From Prorocentrum cordatum (taxonomy: Eukaryota; Sar; Dinophyceae; Prorocentrales; Prorocentraceae): 64,000 nucleotides of DNA. The position numbers and the translations under genes were made by a program. Below are positions 22,731 through 34,385 of the stretch, one piece after another. The stretch spans positions 1,466,970-1,530,969 of the forward strand of contig CAUYUJ010014615.1 of assembly GCA_963575745.1 (NCBI GenBank), in the 5' to 3' direction. The notes under the pieces were generated by a model. That model was not told where the DNA came from and made no database searches. It saw only the letters and a list, made by a program, of their open reading frames with translations. Positions within the stretch are counted from its first letter, which is position 1. Each line of letters starts with the position of its first letter.

Positions 22731-24690
22731 AGGAGGGGAGGGCCGAATTTTATTGCCAGACGAGAGCTTGGATGCGGGAGCCCCAGCAGCATGAAAAACA
22801 TGTGCAGGTTACCCTGTCGCCATCGCCGCCCAGATATCATTCCTCGGTTTGCATCAGTTGCTCTTGAGCCCCTTGTGTCCTATCTACAACAACGTTACGG
22901 TGTTGTCGGGTGTTATTTGTTCTCACTGCGCTTGAAGGCCTGACCGGCTGCGGGGCTCCGACACCTCACCACCACATCTCACATTCTCCACCCCATCACC
23001 TCTCTCGCAGCCCCCTGCTCCTCCAACTCAACAGGTCAGACTTCGCTCAAAACTGGTCCCTGGACCCGCCCCCCAGGCTCCATCCAGACCGGGGCCAATC
23101 TGCAAGCACGGGTATATGTCTGACGGTCCCGGGGCCCGAAACGGGCCCCAAGAGGCCGGCATCGAATAAGAAACCATCCGATCATCGAAGTATGACACAT
23201 CCTCCTTCCCATTCCCCCAGGTGCGCAGAAGACGGGTGGCAAATAAGAGGGGGCAGCCGCATCATGGACCGATGCCTGTGTGCATACGAGCGCGGGCCAG
23301 GGGATGCACTGAACCAAACAGAAGGGGGTGGTGCATGAACTCCAAGGGGTTTTGGTAGTGCCTGCCCTGATCCTCGACTCACCTCTTCCATGCCCCCTGT
23401 CCCCCCAGACTGTCGTGGCAAGAGGCAACAGGGCCCAGAAGGGCACGGGTCGTGGACCAGCTCTTCACCCTGAGTACACTGTGTTCACGATCCAAGGGCC
23501 TGGGGAGCCCCCCCCGGAGCCCGAAAACAGCGGAGAAGCTCCGTGTTGCTGTTAGTTGCATACGTTTGACGTCAAATTGGGTTCACTCATGACCCCCCCT
23601 GTCCTTAACCAGGGTGCGCCGATGAGGGGTGCTATCAAGAGGAAGGTTAGCGCATTGTGATACGAGGCATGTGCGCGGACGAAGTGGGGCTAGGGAGCGT
23701 ACTGAAATACTAACAAGACGGGGCAATCATATCAGGGAGATTGTTTGGCCCAGGCCATGACATCCACACCATTGCACGCCTTCGAATCATCGCGACTTTG
23801 ACTGGGCATGGGCCGACCGTCCCAACTTCTACAGGCCTACCACGAAATATCCTTAGAATCCACAATCGTTTCAATAACACAGACACTGCTCTTGTACCAT
23901 GAAGCCAATCTCTAAAATCCAAACACTTCCAACCGAACATGCTCTTACAACATATTCAACAAACCGCCACCCGTAGCATTTTGCAAAGGCCCATCAACAA
24001 ACCACGACGCTCCATCGTTGATTTTCGCTGCCCAGAAAAAAAACTCTGTATCCGCGGCCTCGCGGGCCAGGCCCCTGGGCCGCGACCCCGCGGGTACAGG
24101 GCACTTTGGTGCCCCGCGCGAATCGTGTCCGTGTGACCGCGCATCTGCGGGAAGACATCTCGGACCTCAGATCGCGAGCGCGCGGATACGGACATGATCG
24201 CCGCTCGTGAAGTCGATGCGTTCTGCCGCCCCCTCCAACAACCTGTTTTTCCACGACGTAGATCCCCCTCCAACATGCTGTTTTTCAGTCGTTTTGTGAC
24301 GGTCCCGAGGCCCAGTAAGGGCCCCTGCATGCCGAAAACCATCAAAAACCTTCTTGCGGCGCGGGAATGGATGAGCTCGCCGCTCGTGAATCTTGACTCC
24401 CAGGGGAGCGCCTGACGCGAGCCGGCGGGGGCCGCTATGAAGCCCTCCGCGGCGGACGCCCCGACAACGGCCGGAGAAGCGAGGTGCACCTAGGAGAAAG
24501 TATTGAGATTGGAGGTGGGAGGCGGAGGGAGGGAGGTGGGAGAAGGAGGAGAAGGAGGAATAACGGTACGTAGCACCCCGCAATTGCGGATAAGAGTGAG
24601 GGGGCAGCGAGGACGTCGTCAGTCTGCGAGGCTCTGAAGAAGCCCGCCGCAAGCACCTAACTTTACCAAATTATGGTTTGAAAAAGCAAT
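22731..24690. other. No gene recognised; several dispersed hairpin motifs
   Basis: Copies of a motif with GACGGTCCCG and GGGCCC halves lie at 23,115-23,160 and 24,287-24,353, with weaker relatives near 23,485 and 24,040. The segment 23,808-23,852 matches 1,812-1,862. Frames are short, with one 177-codon frame on the minus strand (24,489-23,956) that has no domain I recognise. Confidence 0.5.
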
Positions 24691-24692
24691 GT

Positions 24693-25009
24693 GGGTGAGT
24701 CAAGGGGTTGGTCGCGGGTGGGTCGCGGGTGGGTCGCGGGCCGGGTCGCGGATGGGTCGCTGGTGGGTCGCGTATGGGTCGGGGGTGGGGCGGGGGTGGG
24801 TCGCGGGGTGGGTCGCGGGGTGGGCGGGGGTCGCGGGGTGGGTCGCGGGGTGGGTCGCGGGTAGGTCTCGGGGTGGGTCGCAGGATGGGACGCGGGGTGG
24901 GTCGCGGGCGGGTCACGGGGTGGGTCGCGGGTGGGTCGCGGGTGGGTCGCGGGGTGGGTCGCGGGGTGGGTCGCGGGGTGGGTCTCGGGTGGGTCGCGGG
25001 GTGGGTCGC

Positions 25010-25051
<42 letters not shown>
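24693..25051. repeat. GGGTGGGTCGC minisatellite followed by AAC microsatellite
   Basis: About 30 copies of GGGTGGGTCGC with length variants end at 25,008 and pass directly into AACAACAAC to 25,051. The G-runs are close enough for G-quadruplex formation on the plus strand. The frames give GWVAGWVAGG peptides and are not genes. Confidence 0.9.
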
Positions 25052-26142
25052 CACTTTTCCCGAACGCTCAGTGTTCTCACCAGTGCCAGGGTTTTCATGC
25101 GACGCCAGCCAATACCCCCACTTTGTGGGGGGGCAGTGCAAGCTCTACCAAATATCCACACGACTCTTCGCCACCACCCACACCCAGCTTCCCGCCCTAT
25201 GACGTTCGGACACTTCACTTCGTGGCCTGCGGACGACCGTGGCTACTACACTGGCGTGGAGTACACACCCACAGAAGTTGTTAGGACAGCGCGCGCGGGT
25301 AGAAATTTTGAAAAGTCGTGCAGGTGTTTTTCGAGGACCTACGGTGCGATTCGTGTGATTTTATGATGCGCGGTGCTAAAATTCTTAAGAAGCCCAATGG
25401 TTTTTGGAGATTTCGGCGTGCGCGCGCGAAGAAAAAACGAATGTGTCCCGCATGGTATTATTTGACAGGGATGATGGCCCTGGCAGGTGCGCAACCGTTG
25501 TCGCAGAAGTTCGAAAAAGTTGCTCGCAAAAGCCCGTTTGACAGAAATGTTTAAAAAGTGTTGGGTTTCCTACGAATCCGCAAGAGCGCGCGGGATGAGA
25601 TTTTGACATTTTTTTGTTGAAAAACCATTGGTTTTTTGATGTTTTTATGTTAAAATCGCTCCGAACACTAAGCTTTTGGAAGGATTTCGTCTTGCGCGCG
25701 CGAATGTCCACTTTACCTTATTTTTTGCAAGGGATTCTTGAAATTTGATTATATTAGAACAAGAAATGTCATTTTATAGTGTTTTTTGCAAGGGAAAGCG
25801 GGGGGGAACAAAACAACCGGATCTTGATCACATCGAATTACCTGAGGCTTCCTCACGAAAATGATGAAAATGTAGCTGCGGCCTAGGCGGCGCAGGGGGG
25901 CCGTGCACCAGGGGTCCCAACAATAATTATTCTTTAGAATTAATAATGTTCAATAACAACATCAACAACGCAATAAGCAAAATCCTCACCACGGATCCCC
26001 ACTAGAGCCACGCACCCAGGGATAATGGATGACCGTTCGGCCCCCTCACTCTGACAAGCTAACTCGGTGTTCTTTTGAGTTCGCTAATCGTCGAACAAAA
26101 AAGGGGGGGAAAAGGAATAGGAGGAGGAGGGAGGGAGGTGAA
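25052..26142. other. No gene recognised; transition to less GC-rich sequence
   Basis: From about 25,300 the sequence is clearly richer in A and T than before. The string TTTTTTGCAAGGGA occurs twice, about 60 bases apart, near 25,722 and 25,781. GGAGGAGGGAGGGAGG lies just before the spliced-leader relic at 26,143. No coding feature was found. Confidence 0.5.
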
Positions 26143-26178
26143 CCATAGCCATGCTGGCTCAAGCCACTTTGGGTCAAA
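26143..26178 (+). other. Tandem relict of the dinoflagellate spliced leader
   Basis: Bases 26,143-26,163 read CCATAGCCATGCTGGCTCAAG, against CCGTAGCCATTTTGGCTCAA plus G in the dinoflagellate spliced leader (18 of 21 agree). Directly after comes CCACTTTGGGTCAAA, matching the CCATTTTGGCTCAAG part in 12 of 15. A truncated second leader starting at CCA is what results when a leader-bearing mRNA is copied back into the genome and trans-spliced again at the AG inside the leader; this model was described for dinoflagellate genes. Zinc-finger and coiled-coil frames follow on the same strand. Confidence 0.7.
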
Positions 26179-26303
26179 TAATACATGTGTCAAGCCAGCT
26201 GGGCAAGAGCCGCTTTCATACTGTACCCTCTGCACAGGCACCCTGCAGGAGAGCTGCAGTACCATTCAGATAAGATAACCTTTCGAATCTCTCATCCATT
26301 CAT

Positions 26304-27247
26304 TTGCCGACTGCATGGCTGTCTGGAAATGTGCCACATGTTACAGGACAGTCGAAGCTCATCATCAGTATTGTTTCTGTGGCCAGGAGAGGCCTCCACA
26401 GTCGCGAAGGCACGGTGGTGCGGACAAGGCAAAGGAGAGGGCTGGGACACAAGGAACAGAAAGTCATGGTCGAAAGGGGAACCCATGCGTTCAGAAAGTG
26501 CAGCTCGTCGATCCGACGAACACGACAATAATCTGCACGAGATGAGAAAGACTACGGTTCATAATGTACAGGCCAAGCATCCGATGGCTTCACCGACGGA
26601 AGCGACGAGCCACCCAGAGAGGATCGCGCCACCGACGAACGACTATCCTTTGGAGATTGGCAAGTTCAGGAAGAAAACATTCACCAAGCTCAACAGCCTA
26701 GCCATGGTGGCCTACATGGCGGGGCAAGCTGGTCAATGCTCATGCCTGCGATGTCCACCTTCAAACCCTTGCCTTTTAGCAGCTCCAGGCAGCTCGTGGG
26801 CGCAAGACGCAGCTGGAGGACCACCTTGCGCAGTGCAAAACGAACCAGGGCGACTTGGCTCAACAACAATACGATCTGGAGGAAGAGATATATTCCCACA
26901 CGGAACATATCAATTTCATCCAGTACAACTTTCCAAAACGAAGAAACCGTGCTCAAAGGCAGCCGGCAAGAAGCTCACCAGCAAGAACGGCCCCAGCACC
27001 CGTGGACAATCCTGTCTCGTCAAAAGCACCACCGCCCATGCAAGACGGTTTGATGTCTTCGACGGCTCATAACATACTGCAAAAGCAAGGAACGGCCACA
27101 GCGGTGAGTGCAGAAGTGACAGGAATGGCAGCAAATGATCCCTCCGGAAAGCAACAACCATCGCCATGTACTTACTATACAAGTGTGCCGCCACCGCCGC
27201 CACATGGCCCAACATATATGCATGCTGGCTACGTGCAAATGCGGTAA
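26304..27247 (+). pseudogene. LINE-like ORF relic: zinc finger and coiled coil
   Basis: Starting about 125 bases after the spliced-leader relic, one frame reads MAVWKCATCYRTVEAHHQYC then FCGQERPP: a Trp and two Cys pairs (CX2C, CXC) as in small RanBP2-like zinc fingers that open many dinoflagellate LINE proteins. The frame stops at 26,545. Another frame, 26,855-27,247 with upstream readthrough, gives TQLEDHLAQCKTNQGDLAQQ and QYDLEEEIYSHTEHI, a coiled coil, then a Pro-rich tail (SVPPPPPHGPTYMH). Intervening stops and frame changes mark a relic. That this piece and those at 28.5 and 31 kb belong to one element is inferred from order and strand. Confidence 0.5.
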
Positions 27248-28559
27248 TATATGTACATGCTGTGCGGAGAGCAGAAGAACACGGAGAACGCGACTGCGAC
27301 TCACGTGTTGGCTGGGTCTGGCCAAAAGTCAAGGCAAACATTGTCCATCATGGAGTCAGGCTTCGGCAACGATCCGCAACACTCTTGGAGGTTTGATTTC
27401 TGCGACACCGACGGGAGAGCAGCCGATCGTCTCCCAGCAATATTTTCAGCATGCTCCAGCTCCAGCGGCACTTCTACAATTGGCGCCAACTCATACGACA
27501 GCAGTTTCTACCTCAACAGACCCTGGGACTCCTACGCCGACGCAAATGTGTAGTCAGCCAGAGACACCGTAAGAAGAGCCAACACAGCCGATGAATCAGC
27601 CGTCGAAAATGCTTCCTCGTCCAGTGTATTCAGTGATAGCGTCTGCATCGGCCACACTGGCGGCTGCAACAACTATTCCAACGTCTCCATCGTCTCAAGG
27701 GCACCATGTTCCAGCCAGGGGGCAGAGTCCCCCCAAGATGTTCCAGCGATTCGAGGGCGAGCAAGAGATCAATGGCGACATAAAGGATTCGTGAGATGGG
27801 GCAGGAAGGTCACCCCAACGACATCAGGTACCAAAGGGAAATCACATACCAAGTTGCTGATCATTACCTCCAGCACTGTATGATCCTCAACTCCTACCAT
27901 TTGCCCATCTGGCCCCTCCTCACCAATTAGTAGCCAGCACCGCTCCTGTTCTGTTCTTTCAAATAATACCTCAGCTGACGCTGTCCGAGGCCCCTGCGCA
28001 AGACATGTTGGGAATTTCAGGGTTACTACAGGGGCTGGGCCTATAGCCAAGCCAACGACCCCGCAACACAGCTGCACATGAGACTCCTTTATCAAGTCCA
28101 GGGGTGTCGAGGGGACTTGTCTAGGGAAGGTCACCTCAGGTTGGAACAGCTGGTGCCGGAAATCTCACAAGCCACTTGCCACTTGAGACGGTACGAGGGA
28201 ACATGTGCCGAGTATCTCTCACTCCTCCTCGCGATTGGCCAGAGCTGCTACCAACTCGCTGCGAGGATTCATACGGCCGATGTGTTCACTCGAGTCGCTC
28301 CTCTGTGGGGCTAGGAAGAAAGGTGAGACTAGAGCTCAAGACCCCCAAGAAGTTTGGGAACACTTCGCCCTTTCCCCCCTGCACTGAATTATCGTGCTGA
28401 CGGACAGGCCATACGATTCGGCGCACGACCTTAAAGCCCAATTCTGTGTTTCTCCAAAGGCTCAGGGATCTCATTGGTGGTCTTGATCTCTCTTGTCGCT
28501 AAGACGGGGTTGGTTTGCACCCGACTGCTGCCTTTGCGTTCTCTGTCACCGTCCCGTAT

Positions 28560-28860
28560 AGCTCTCTCGCTTTCCGCGTTGCTACATATACAGATGGCTC
28601 ACACTACGACGACAATCCAGAATGTCATGCCTGGACGTCTTTCGTGGCCACTGCTGCGAACTGGAAGGGATCAGTGCCGGAGGGCTTCGCACGGGACTCA
28701 TGATCGATTCCGCCCCAGCTGATGCAGTACCTGATTCCGCCCCAGCTGGTGCTCGCTTCTCATGTGCACAATTGGCAGGCAGACATTATTCTAGGCTGCG
28801 ACTCGCAGGTCACGATTGGGATTGCTGAAGGCAAGATGACATCCCAAGCGTTTTACGGGC
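28560..28860 (+). pseudogene. RNase H-like fragment of the LINE-like relic
   Basis: One frame reads FRVATYTDGSHYDDNPECHA, giving the TDGS motif with the first catalytic Asp. A second frame reads QADIILGCDSQVTIGIAEGK, giving a DSQ motif like the later catalytic Asp. The two lie about 60 codons apart and are in different frames. The large CCA-repeat insertion starts about 30 bases downstream. The assignment rests on these two motifs only. Confidence 0.4.
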
Positions 28861-28892
28861 GCTTGTCTTGGGAACACTCGGCGGCGCAATTC

Positions 28893-30356
28893 AAACCGGG
28901 GGGTGGGCCCCCCCCCCCAACACTCGGCGCCGTCGATCAAAACAAGGGGGACTCCCCTCCCCCCCAAACCCCCCTCCCTTCCTAACCCCCCCCTTCTCCC
29001 ATGGGGGGGGGGGTTCAAGCCCCCCACCCCTCGGCGCCGGCGCAAGCGCCAGCGCTGGCGGCCGCCAGCAGCGCCCACGGCGGGGACGCGAGACGATGAC
29101 CAGAGGCAGCTCAATGAGAGGGGTTCAACCCCCCCCCCCCTGGCGCCGGGGGGAGGGGGAGTTTCAACCCGCCCCCCCGTCGCGCCGGCGGCGGCGCTGG
29201 CGGCGGCCAGCAGCGCCGCCGCTGGCGACGGCGACGGCGGGGACGCAGCGACGATTACCACCACTACCACCACCACCACTACCACCACCAGCGCCGCCTC
29301 AACCCCCCACTACCACCACCACCAACAGCAACACACAACCACCACCACCACCACCACAGCCACCACCACCACAACCACCACCACAATTCACCATCACCAC
29401 CACCACTACCGCCACCACCACAATCTACCACACCACCACCACCACCACCACCGCCACAATCACTACCAGCAGCACAAACCACCGCCACCACCACAAACCA
29501 CCACACCACCACCACCACCACCACAACAACAAACGTCCACAAACCACCTCACCACCACAACCACCATCACCACCACCACCACAAACCACCACCACACCAC
29601 CACCACACCACCACAGCCACCACCACCACAACTTACCATCACCACCACCACCACCACAAAAACGCACCACCACGACCACCACAACCACAATCTACCACAC
29701 CACCACCACCACCGCCACAACCACCACCACTACCAGCGCCACAACCCACCGCCACCACAAACCACCACACCACCACCACAGCCACCACCACCACCATCAA
29801 CACCTCCACAAACCACCGCCACAGCCACAGCCCACCACCACCACCACCACCACCAGAAACCACCACCACACCACCACCAAACCACCACCACCACCACAAC
29901 CCACCACCACCACCACAAACCACCACCACACCACCACCAAACCACCCCCACCACAACCACTCACCGCCACAACCACCACCACCACAACAAACCACCACAC
30001 CACCACCACCACAACCACCACCACCGCCACCACCACCACCACCACAACCCACCACCACCACCACCACCACCACCACCACCGTCGTCCTCGTCGACGCTCC
30101 CCGCCACCGGCGCCCGCCGCAAGCACCGAAAGGCGGCGGCTCAGAAATGGAAATCGTCGTCCCCGCCGCCGTCGCCAGCCGCCGCCGACGCAAGCGCCGG
30201 CCCGAGGAGAGGTGAAGCAAGGGGGGAGGGGGGGTGGTGAAACCACCCCCCCCTCCGTCACGGGAGGGGGGGGGGTCGAACCCCCCCCCTCTATCCAGGG
30301 GGGGGTCCAGTTCCACCCCCCCCTTTAAGCGACCACAGAACGCGCTCTTTCTCATA
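28893..30356. repeat. Composite insertion: G/C hairpins around a CCA microsatellite
   Basis: The left part (28,893-29,255) alternates long C and G runs with GGTTCAACC-like links and GCGGCGGCGCTGGCGGC sequence. The centre (29,256-30,080) is CCACCACCA with ACAACC variants. The right part (30,220-30,332) has three C-run/G-run hairpins linked by TCGAACC, GTCCAG and similar. It ends with AGAACGCGCTCTTTC. A second block at 62,263-62,815 has the same plan and nearly the same end. Frames of up to 486 codons (His/Thr/Pro-rich) are repeat by-products. Confidence 0.8.
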
Positions 30357-30879
30357 TCTTGACTGATTGCTTGACAAGTTGATAACACGCATGCCAATAA
30401 CTTGTCATCACGTACCCTCTAACCAATTCCATCCCTGGAATGAACTGAATTACTCACTCGTACGTTTACCGCAAACATATATCTTCCCACTGGGACCCGG
30501 GCGCCAGGACCACTTCGCAGCAGAGCGGTGGTAGAACTGGCAATGGTGGTGGGGCGCCCCGCGCAAGTTTGAGCAACATATCCGCCTTTTACGGAGGGCG
30601 TCTTGTGCGCCACCTGGCAGGCGACTCATTGCCACCCCCGACACGGCTACCCCCCAAACCCCAAAGGAGAAACAACACCAGAGTGAAATGACCAGATCCT
30701 TCTAGATGGCCGCCGATAACGTCCGAACAGCCAAGGACGAGGTGGTCAAAGGTAAACAGCTCCAGGTCTCCAACAGGGGACTTCTTGTTAGACTGCAGTC
30801 CTCGCAGTATGGGGACGTTTTGGTAGGAATCCAGGACTCCAAAACTTCATGAAGGTAGGGATGTACCAAACGGGCTGCT

Positions 30880-31560
30880 GATGTTCAACAGTCCCTCGAT
30901 TGATGGGAACCTTGCTTGCTCACTGCAAGCATCCCTTCATGCGCCTTACGGTCATATAGGAACACGGCAGTTCTTTCTCCTGGAAAGACACTGCAGGCCA
31001 CGGGAGTCCACCGTCAGACTTTTGGCAGTGGCACTTGGTGCGCCACACCTGTCGCTCGGTGTTTTACGGAGCAAGTGCGGAGAGATTATTGGGATGAGGT
31101 TTCAAGATTGCATGACAGGTCGGTGGTGGACATCATGCTGTGCGACGCCAATGCGCATGTAGGCTCTGACGCATCTTCAACCATAGGCCCAGAAGGCCAT
31201 CGTGACGATCAACATGTTCTAGGAGGGATCTTACATAGCACGCTCATGTACATGCAGCATGTAGCCACTAATACGATCAAGTCTGATGAAGACACACAAA
31301 CACACTTTACCTACGTACACTGAGAAGTGTTCCGAACAACGACGGCCCGACAGCAGGCACTTTCGGATCGTTGTTGCCTCGAGCTTGAAGCAAGTATAGA
31401 CATTCTTCACATAAGGACGACATCGCCATTTCAAAGACACGTTAGATGAATATTTCACCATCTGGAATGGTTGATAACGTGGACGCCTTGCATGGTGCGA
31501 GTGGCCATCTTCCAATCACAACAGTGTTCCACACCATTACGACGAACTGAAGCAATGCAC
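30880..31560 (+). pseudogene. APE-type endonuclease fragment of the LINE-like relic
   Basis: The endonuclease of non-LTR retrotransposons nicks the target to prime reverse transcription. Here one frame gives SLHAPYGHIGTRQF and a second gives RRDYWDEVSRLHDRSVVDIM, LCDANAHVGSDASSTIGPEG and LGGILHSTL. DANAHVG is the usual catalytic-core motif and the GP-G-N/D spacing fits LINE endonucleases. Further on, VDALHGASGHLPITTVFH resembles the closing S-DHLPV box with the Asp changed to Gly. Several frame changes and the altered box show it is dead. No RT follows, so the relic is truncated. Confidence 0.55.
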
Positions 31561-31569
31561 GCAGTTTCT

Positions 31570-33175
31570 TCGGTTCACCCAGAACTGCGACCACCGAAGG
31601 TCGATGGCGATGTCAGCTCGAGCTAACGGCGCTTCCCATGAGCCCAGGCAAACAAAAAAATATTGTATAATATACGCCAAATTGCTCTTCCGACCTCTCC
31701 ATCATGTCCCGTCCCTGTTCCTAGACCACTGGTTGTACCGAAGACCCACCCCACTGAAGGCACTCGTACCAATTGGCTGTAGGAAGATAACTCAAAACAC
31801 GTTGATGTCGCTTCGGCATGAGAGCGCCCCAGCGGTGCTGTGTTTCGTCCGAAATCATCGAAACAGGAAGATTCCCAACCTCGGTCCCCCCAATCAGTGG
31901 ATGACCACGCTCCTTCCCCTGTTTCACAGTAGACGAGTACACAGAAGGCTCGTGTGAGCATGGGGCCTTCCTGCAGGCAATGGCAAAATGTTTGAAGGCC
32001 TTTAAGGCACTGCTGATAAGAGTGCTGATAGGGTGACGCACAGCTTGTTTGAAGCACAAGACGAAAAAACTAAATGATAAAATCACCCACATGAGACCAA
32101 GGTTGAGTGGGAGTGCGGAGGGACGTTGAAAGAGTTCGGGGGTGGAAAAGAAAATCATAATACAAAAACGATGCACAACTCCAAAGTCGACTGGGCCCCC
32201 GCAGGAAAAAAAAAAACCTTAGATCTAAACAAAATCTAGAGACACATGTGGTTCGTGGTTTTCACGGCCTGGACATGCTGGCATACTTTCTCGAAGGACC
32301 GGTGCAAAACAAAAATGATAAGCAGGTCACCACGGTCGAATCTTCAGCTGTGATGTGTTGCCTGGATCTTCGAAGCAGGACCGCGGCCAGCAATAACAAA
32401 AAAAAACAACGAGCCCTGGCCTCATCAGCAATGGCCTTATGCGCCTTGCAACACTGAGTCCACCAGCCAACTTCAAACGTTTGTTTCTTCGCACGTCTCT
32501 CATAAAAGAAGACCCCCTGGCAATCAAGAGTGGCCAAACTGTTTCCTTTTTGGCGGGTTGGACCAGGATCGGTAATGGATGTGGATTCGCCCGCCAGATA
32601 CACGTAGGCTCCTATGAAATCAAGCATCCTGGAGATTACTGTTGCCAAATCCGCCCCGCTCCTAGGTGATGTCCAGCTGGGAGGGGGGGGGGGGCAAACA
32701 AAGGCACCGTGCACCCAGTGTTGCTCACCCACAGCTTCATCATGAAGTGCAAAGCTAATGGTTATTCTGCCCTCCTCCTTTCGAATGATTATAGAGACGC
32801 GTTCTACCCGTTTGTTCGTCAATGCAAGACAACTTGATGAAAGGTTAAAGAAGGGGTCTGCAACAGGGGGTCTTCAATGGGGGCTGAATGGCCCATGTAT
32901 GCCCAATGCATCGCTCATGTATATCATCGGATACGATTGGCATCCCATGTTGGCGGCCATGGAGGGCCAATCGTTCGTGCCCGCGCGTTGCCCGCGCGGG
33001 CAAACGCGCCGTCCATCCATTATCGTTCACGCGTGCGGGCGTTCTTGCACAGTGCGCGTGGGACGGCGAAGTGGAGTGCAAGTGGGTCTTGATTGTGCGA
33101 TTGATGATCGCGTATGTTCCCAAACGATGACTTGTCGACCCCCAAGACAGATTTGGAATGGGTTCAGCGACTCGC
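31570..33175. other. No gene recognised
   Basis: Less GC-rich sequence. The longest frame (32,822-32,262, minus, 186 codons) has no domain I recognise. Short A-runs occur at 32,205-32,215 and 32,398-32,405. Possibly more decayed retroelement, but no motif supports that. Confidence 0.45.
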
Positions 33176-33180
33176 CCAAC

Positions 33181-33412
33181 ATGTGATTTCACATGTTTTT
33201 TTCTCCCAAACTGTGAACTCACATGTCCCTCTTGTTTTCCCAAAATGTGAATTCACATTCTTGCCCCTTCATAAAGACTCCCACACACAAGTTCCAAACT
33301 GCGAATTCAAAGTTTATTCCTTCTTTTTCCAACATATGAATTCACATTGTACTTTTTCCCGAAATGTCAATTCACAATTTGCTTTTCCCTACAATGTGAA
33401 TTCACAATTTGC
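33181..33412. repeat. Array of seven GTGAATTCAC palindromes
   Basis: Variants of TGTGAATTCACA lie at about 33,182, 33,212, 33,246, 33,300, 33,334, 33,365 and 33,395. Most steps are 30-34 bases, with one of 54. The spacers are pyrimidine-rich (TTTTCCC-like) and each copy is usually preceded by CCCAAA or CCAACA. The palindromic cores are better conserved than the spacers. Confidence 0.85.
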
Positions 33413-34227
33413 CCTGGCCTTCAAGATCCCCAAAGATGAGGCGCAATGTTCCGCATGTCAGATTGACTGGGCAGATCTTGACACTCACCTCACCGCTTTC
33501 ATTCATTCAAACCTTTTTTTGCGCCCTCAGCGAACTTTGCCTTCGTCGCATTTCCCGAGCCCCCCCTCCCCCTTGCTTCGTTTACCCTCAAGTCTCGCGC
33601 ATGGGTGCAGGCGGGGAGCTTCAATTGATTCCCCCGCCGAACACAGCAATCGAGGATGTGTCGCCAATGCGTGGCCCATGAAGACACCGTTGCCGGGACC
33701 TTGCGCCCGACCCCCACTATCACCCTTCAATCAACGCTGTCCCCTTTGTCTTGATGAGCCCGGTCAAGGAGAGCCTCATCAACCCAGCCATGCTGGACAG
33801 CTCTGATCATGCCCATGTCATGAGAATGACGAAACCAAGCTTACACTGGACTTGGTTTGGAGTTGGAAATGTACCTGCAGCTGCCCTAAGGAAAACATGA
33901 TCCCGCGTTGGCATGCCACTTGCAAATTATTGTTTAACGTTAACCTTTGGCCGGTGCAAGTTGAGATAATTGATACCTTGAGACAACACAATCTGATTTT
34001 GCCGCTCAGTACCCCGCACGCGCAGCCTGGCGAGCACGTGCTCACCCTGGATACCGACAAGGTTGACGACGTGACGGGCCCCTCCTACGTGGTCTACCTT
34101 GTCACGCTTGCTGCCATGCATGACCCAATCACGCCGAGAGACGCTTTTGATGTGGCCAATGTTTTCCCATCCGACAGACTGGGGCTGTGAGACTTCAAGA
34201 ACAGGCCTTCCCGGCCAAATCAACCAT
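33413..34227. other. No gene recognised
   Basis: Plus-strand frames of 230 and 112 codons overlap this stretch but show no domain I recognise. Composition is close to its neighbours. Confidence 0.45.
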
Positions 34228-34385
34228 GCACACCGTGGCCGCCAGACGCGAAATTGTCCCAAGTATCCCTGGTGTCCCGCCTCGCGCTTGGCCAACCCCG
34301 CCCTGCATACCGCGGCCACCAGACCCACCAGACCCAAATTGTCCCGATGATCCCCGAGAATCCCAGGTGCCCCGCCTCGCGCCCT
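34228..34385. repeat. Direct duplication of about 75 bases
   Basis: GTGGCCGCCAGAC (34,228) and GCGGCCACCAGAC (34,311) open two copies that share AAATTGTCCC, a CC-TGGTG/AGGTG step and GCCCCGCCTCGCGC at the end. Confidence 0.7.

Noticed and set aside
28868-30328. A 486-codon His/Thr/Pro-rich frame
   Set aside because: It is entirely CCACCA repeat and G/C hairpin sequence, and a second frame is open as well.
32262-32822. 186-codon minus-strand frame as a gene
   Set aside because: No domain, no neighbouring exon, and no start or splice context that would support it.
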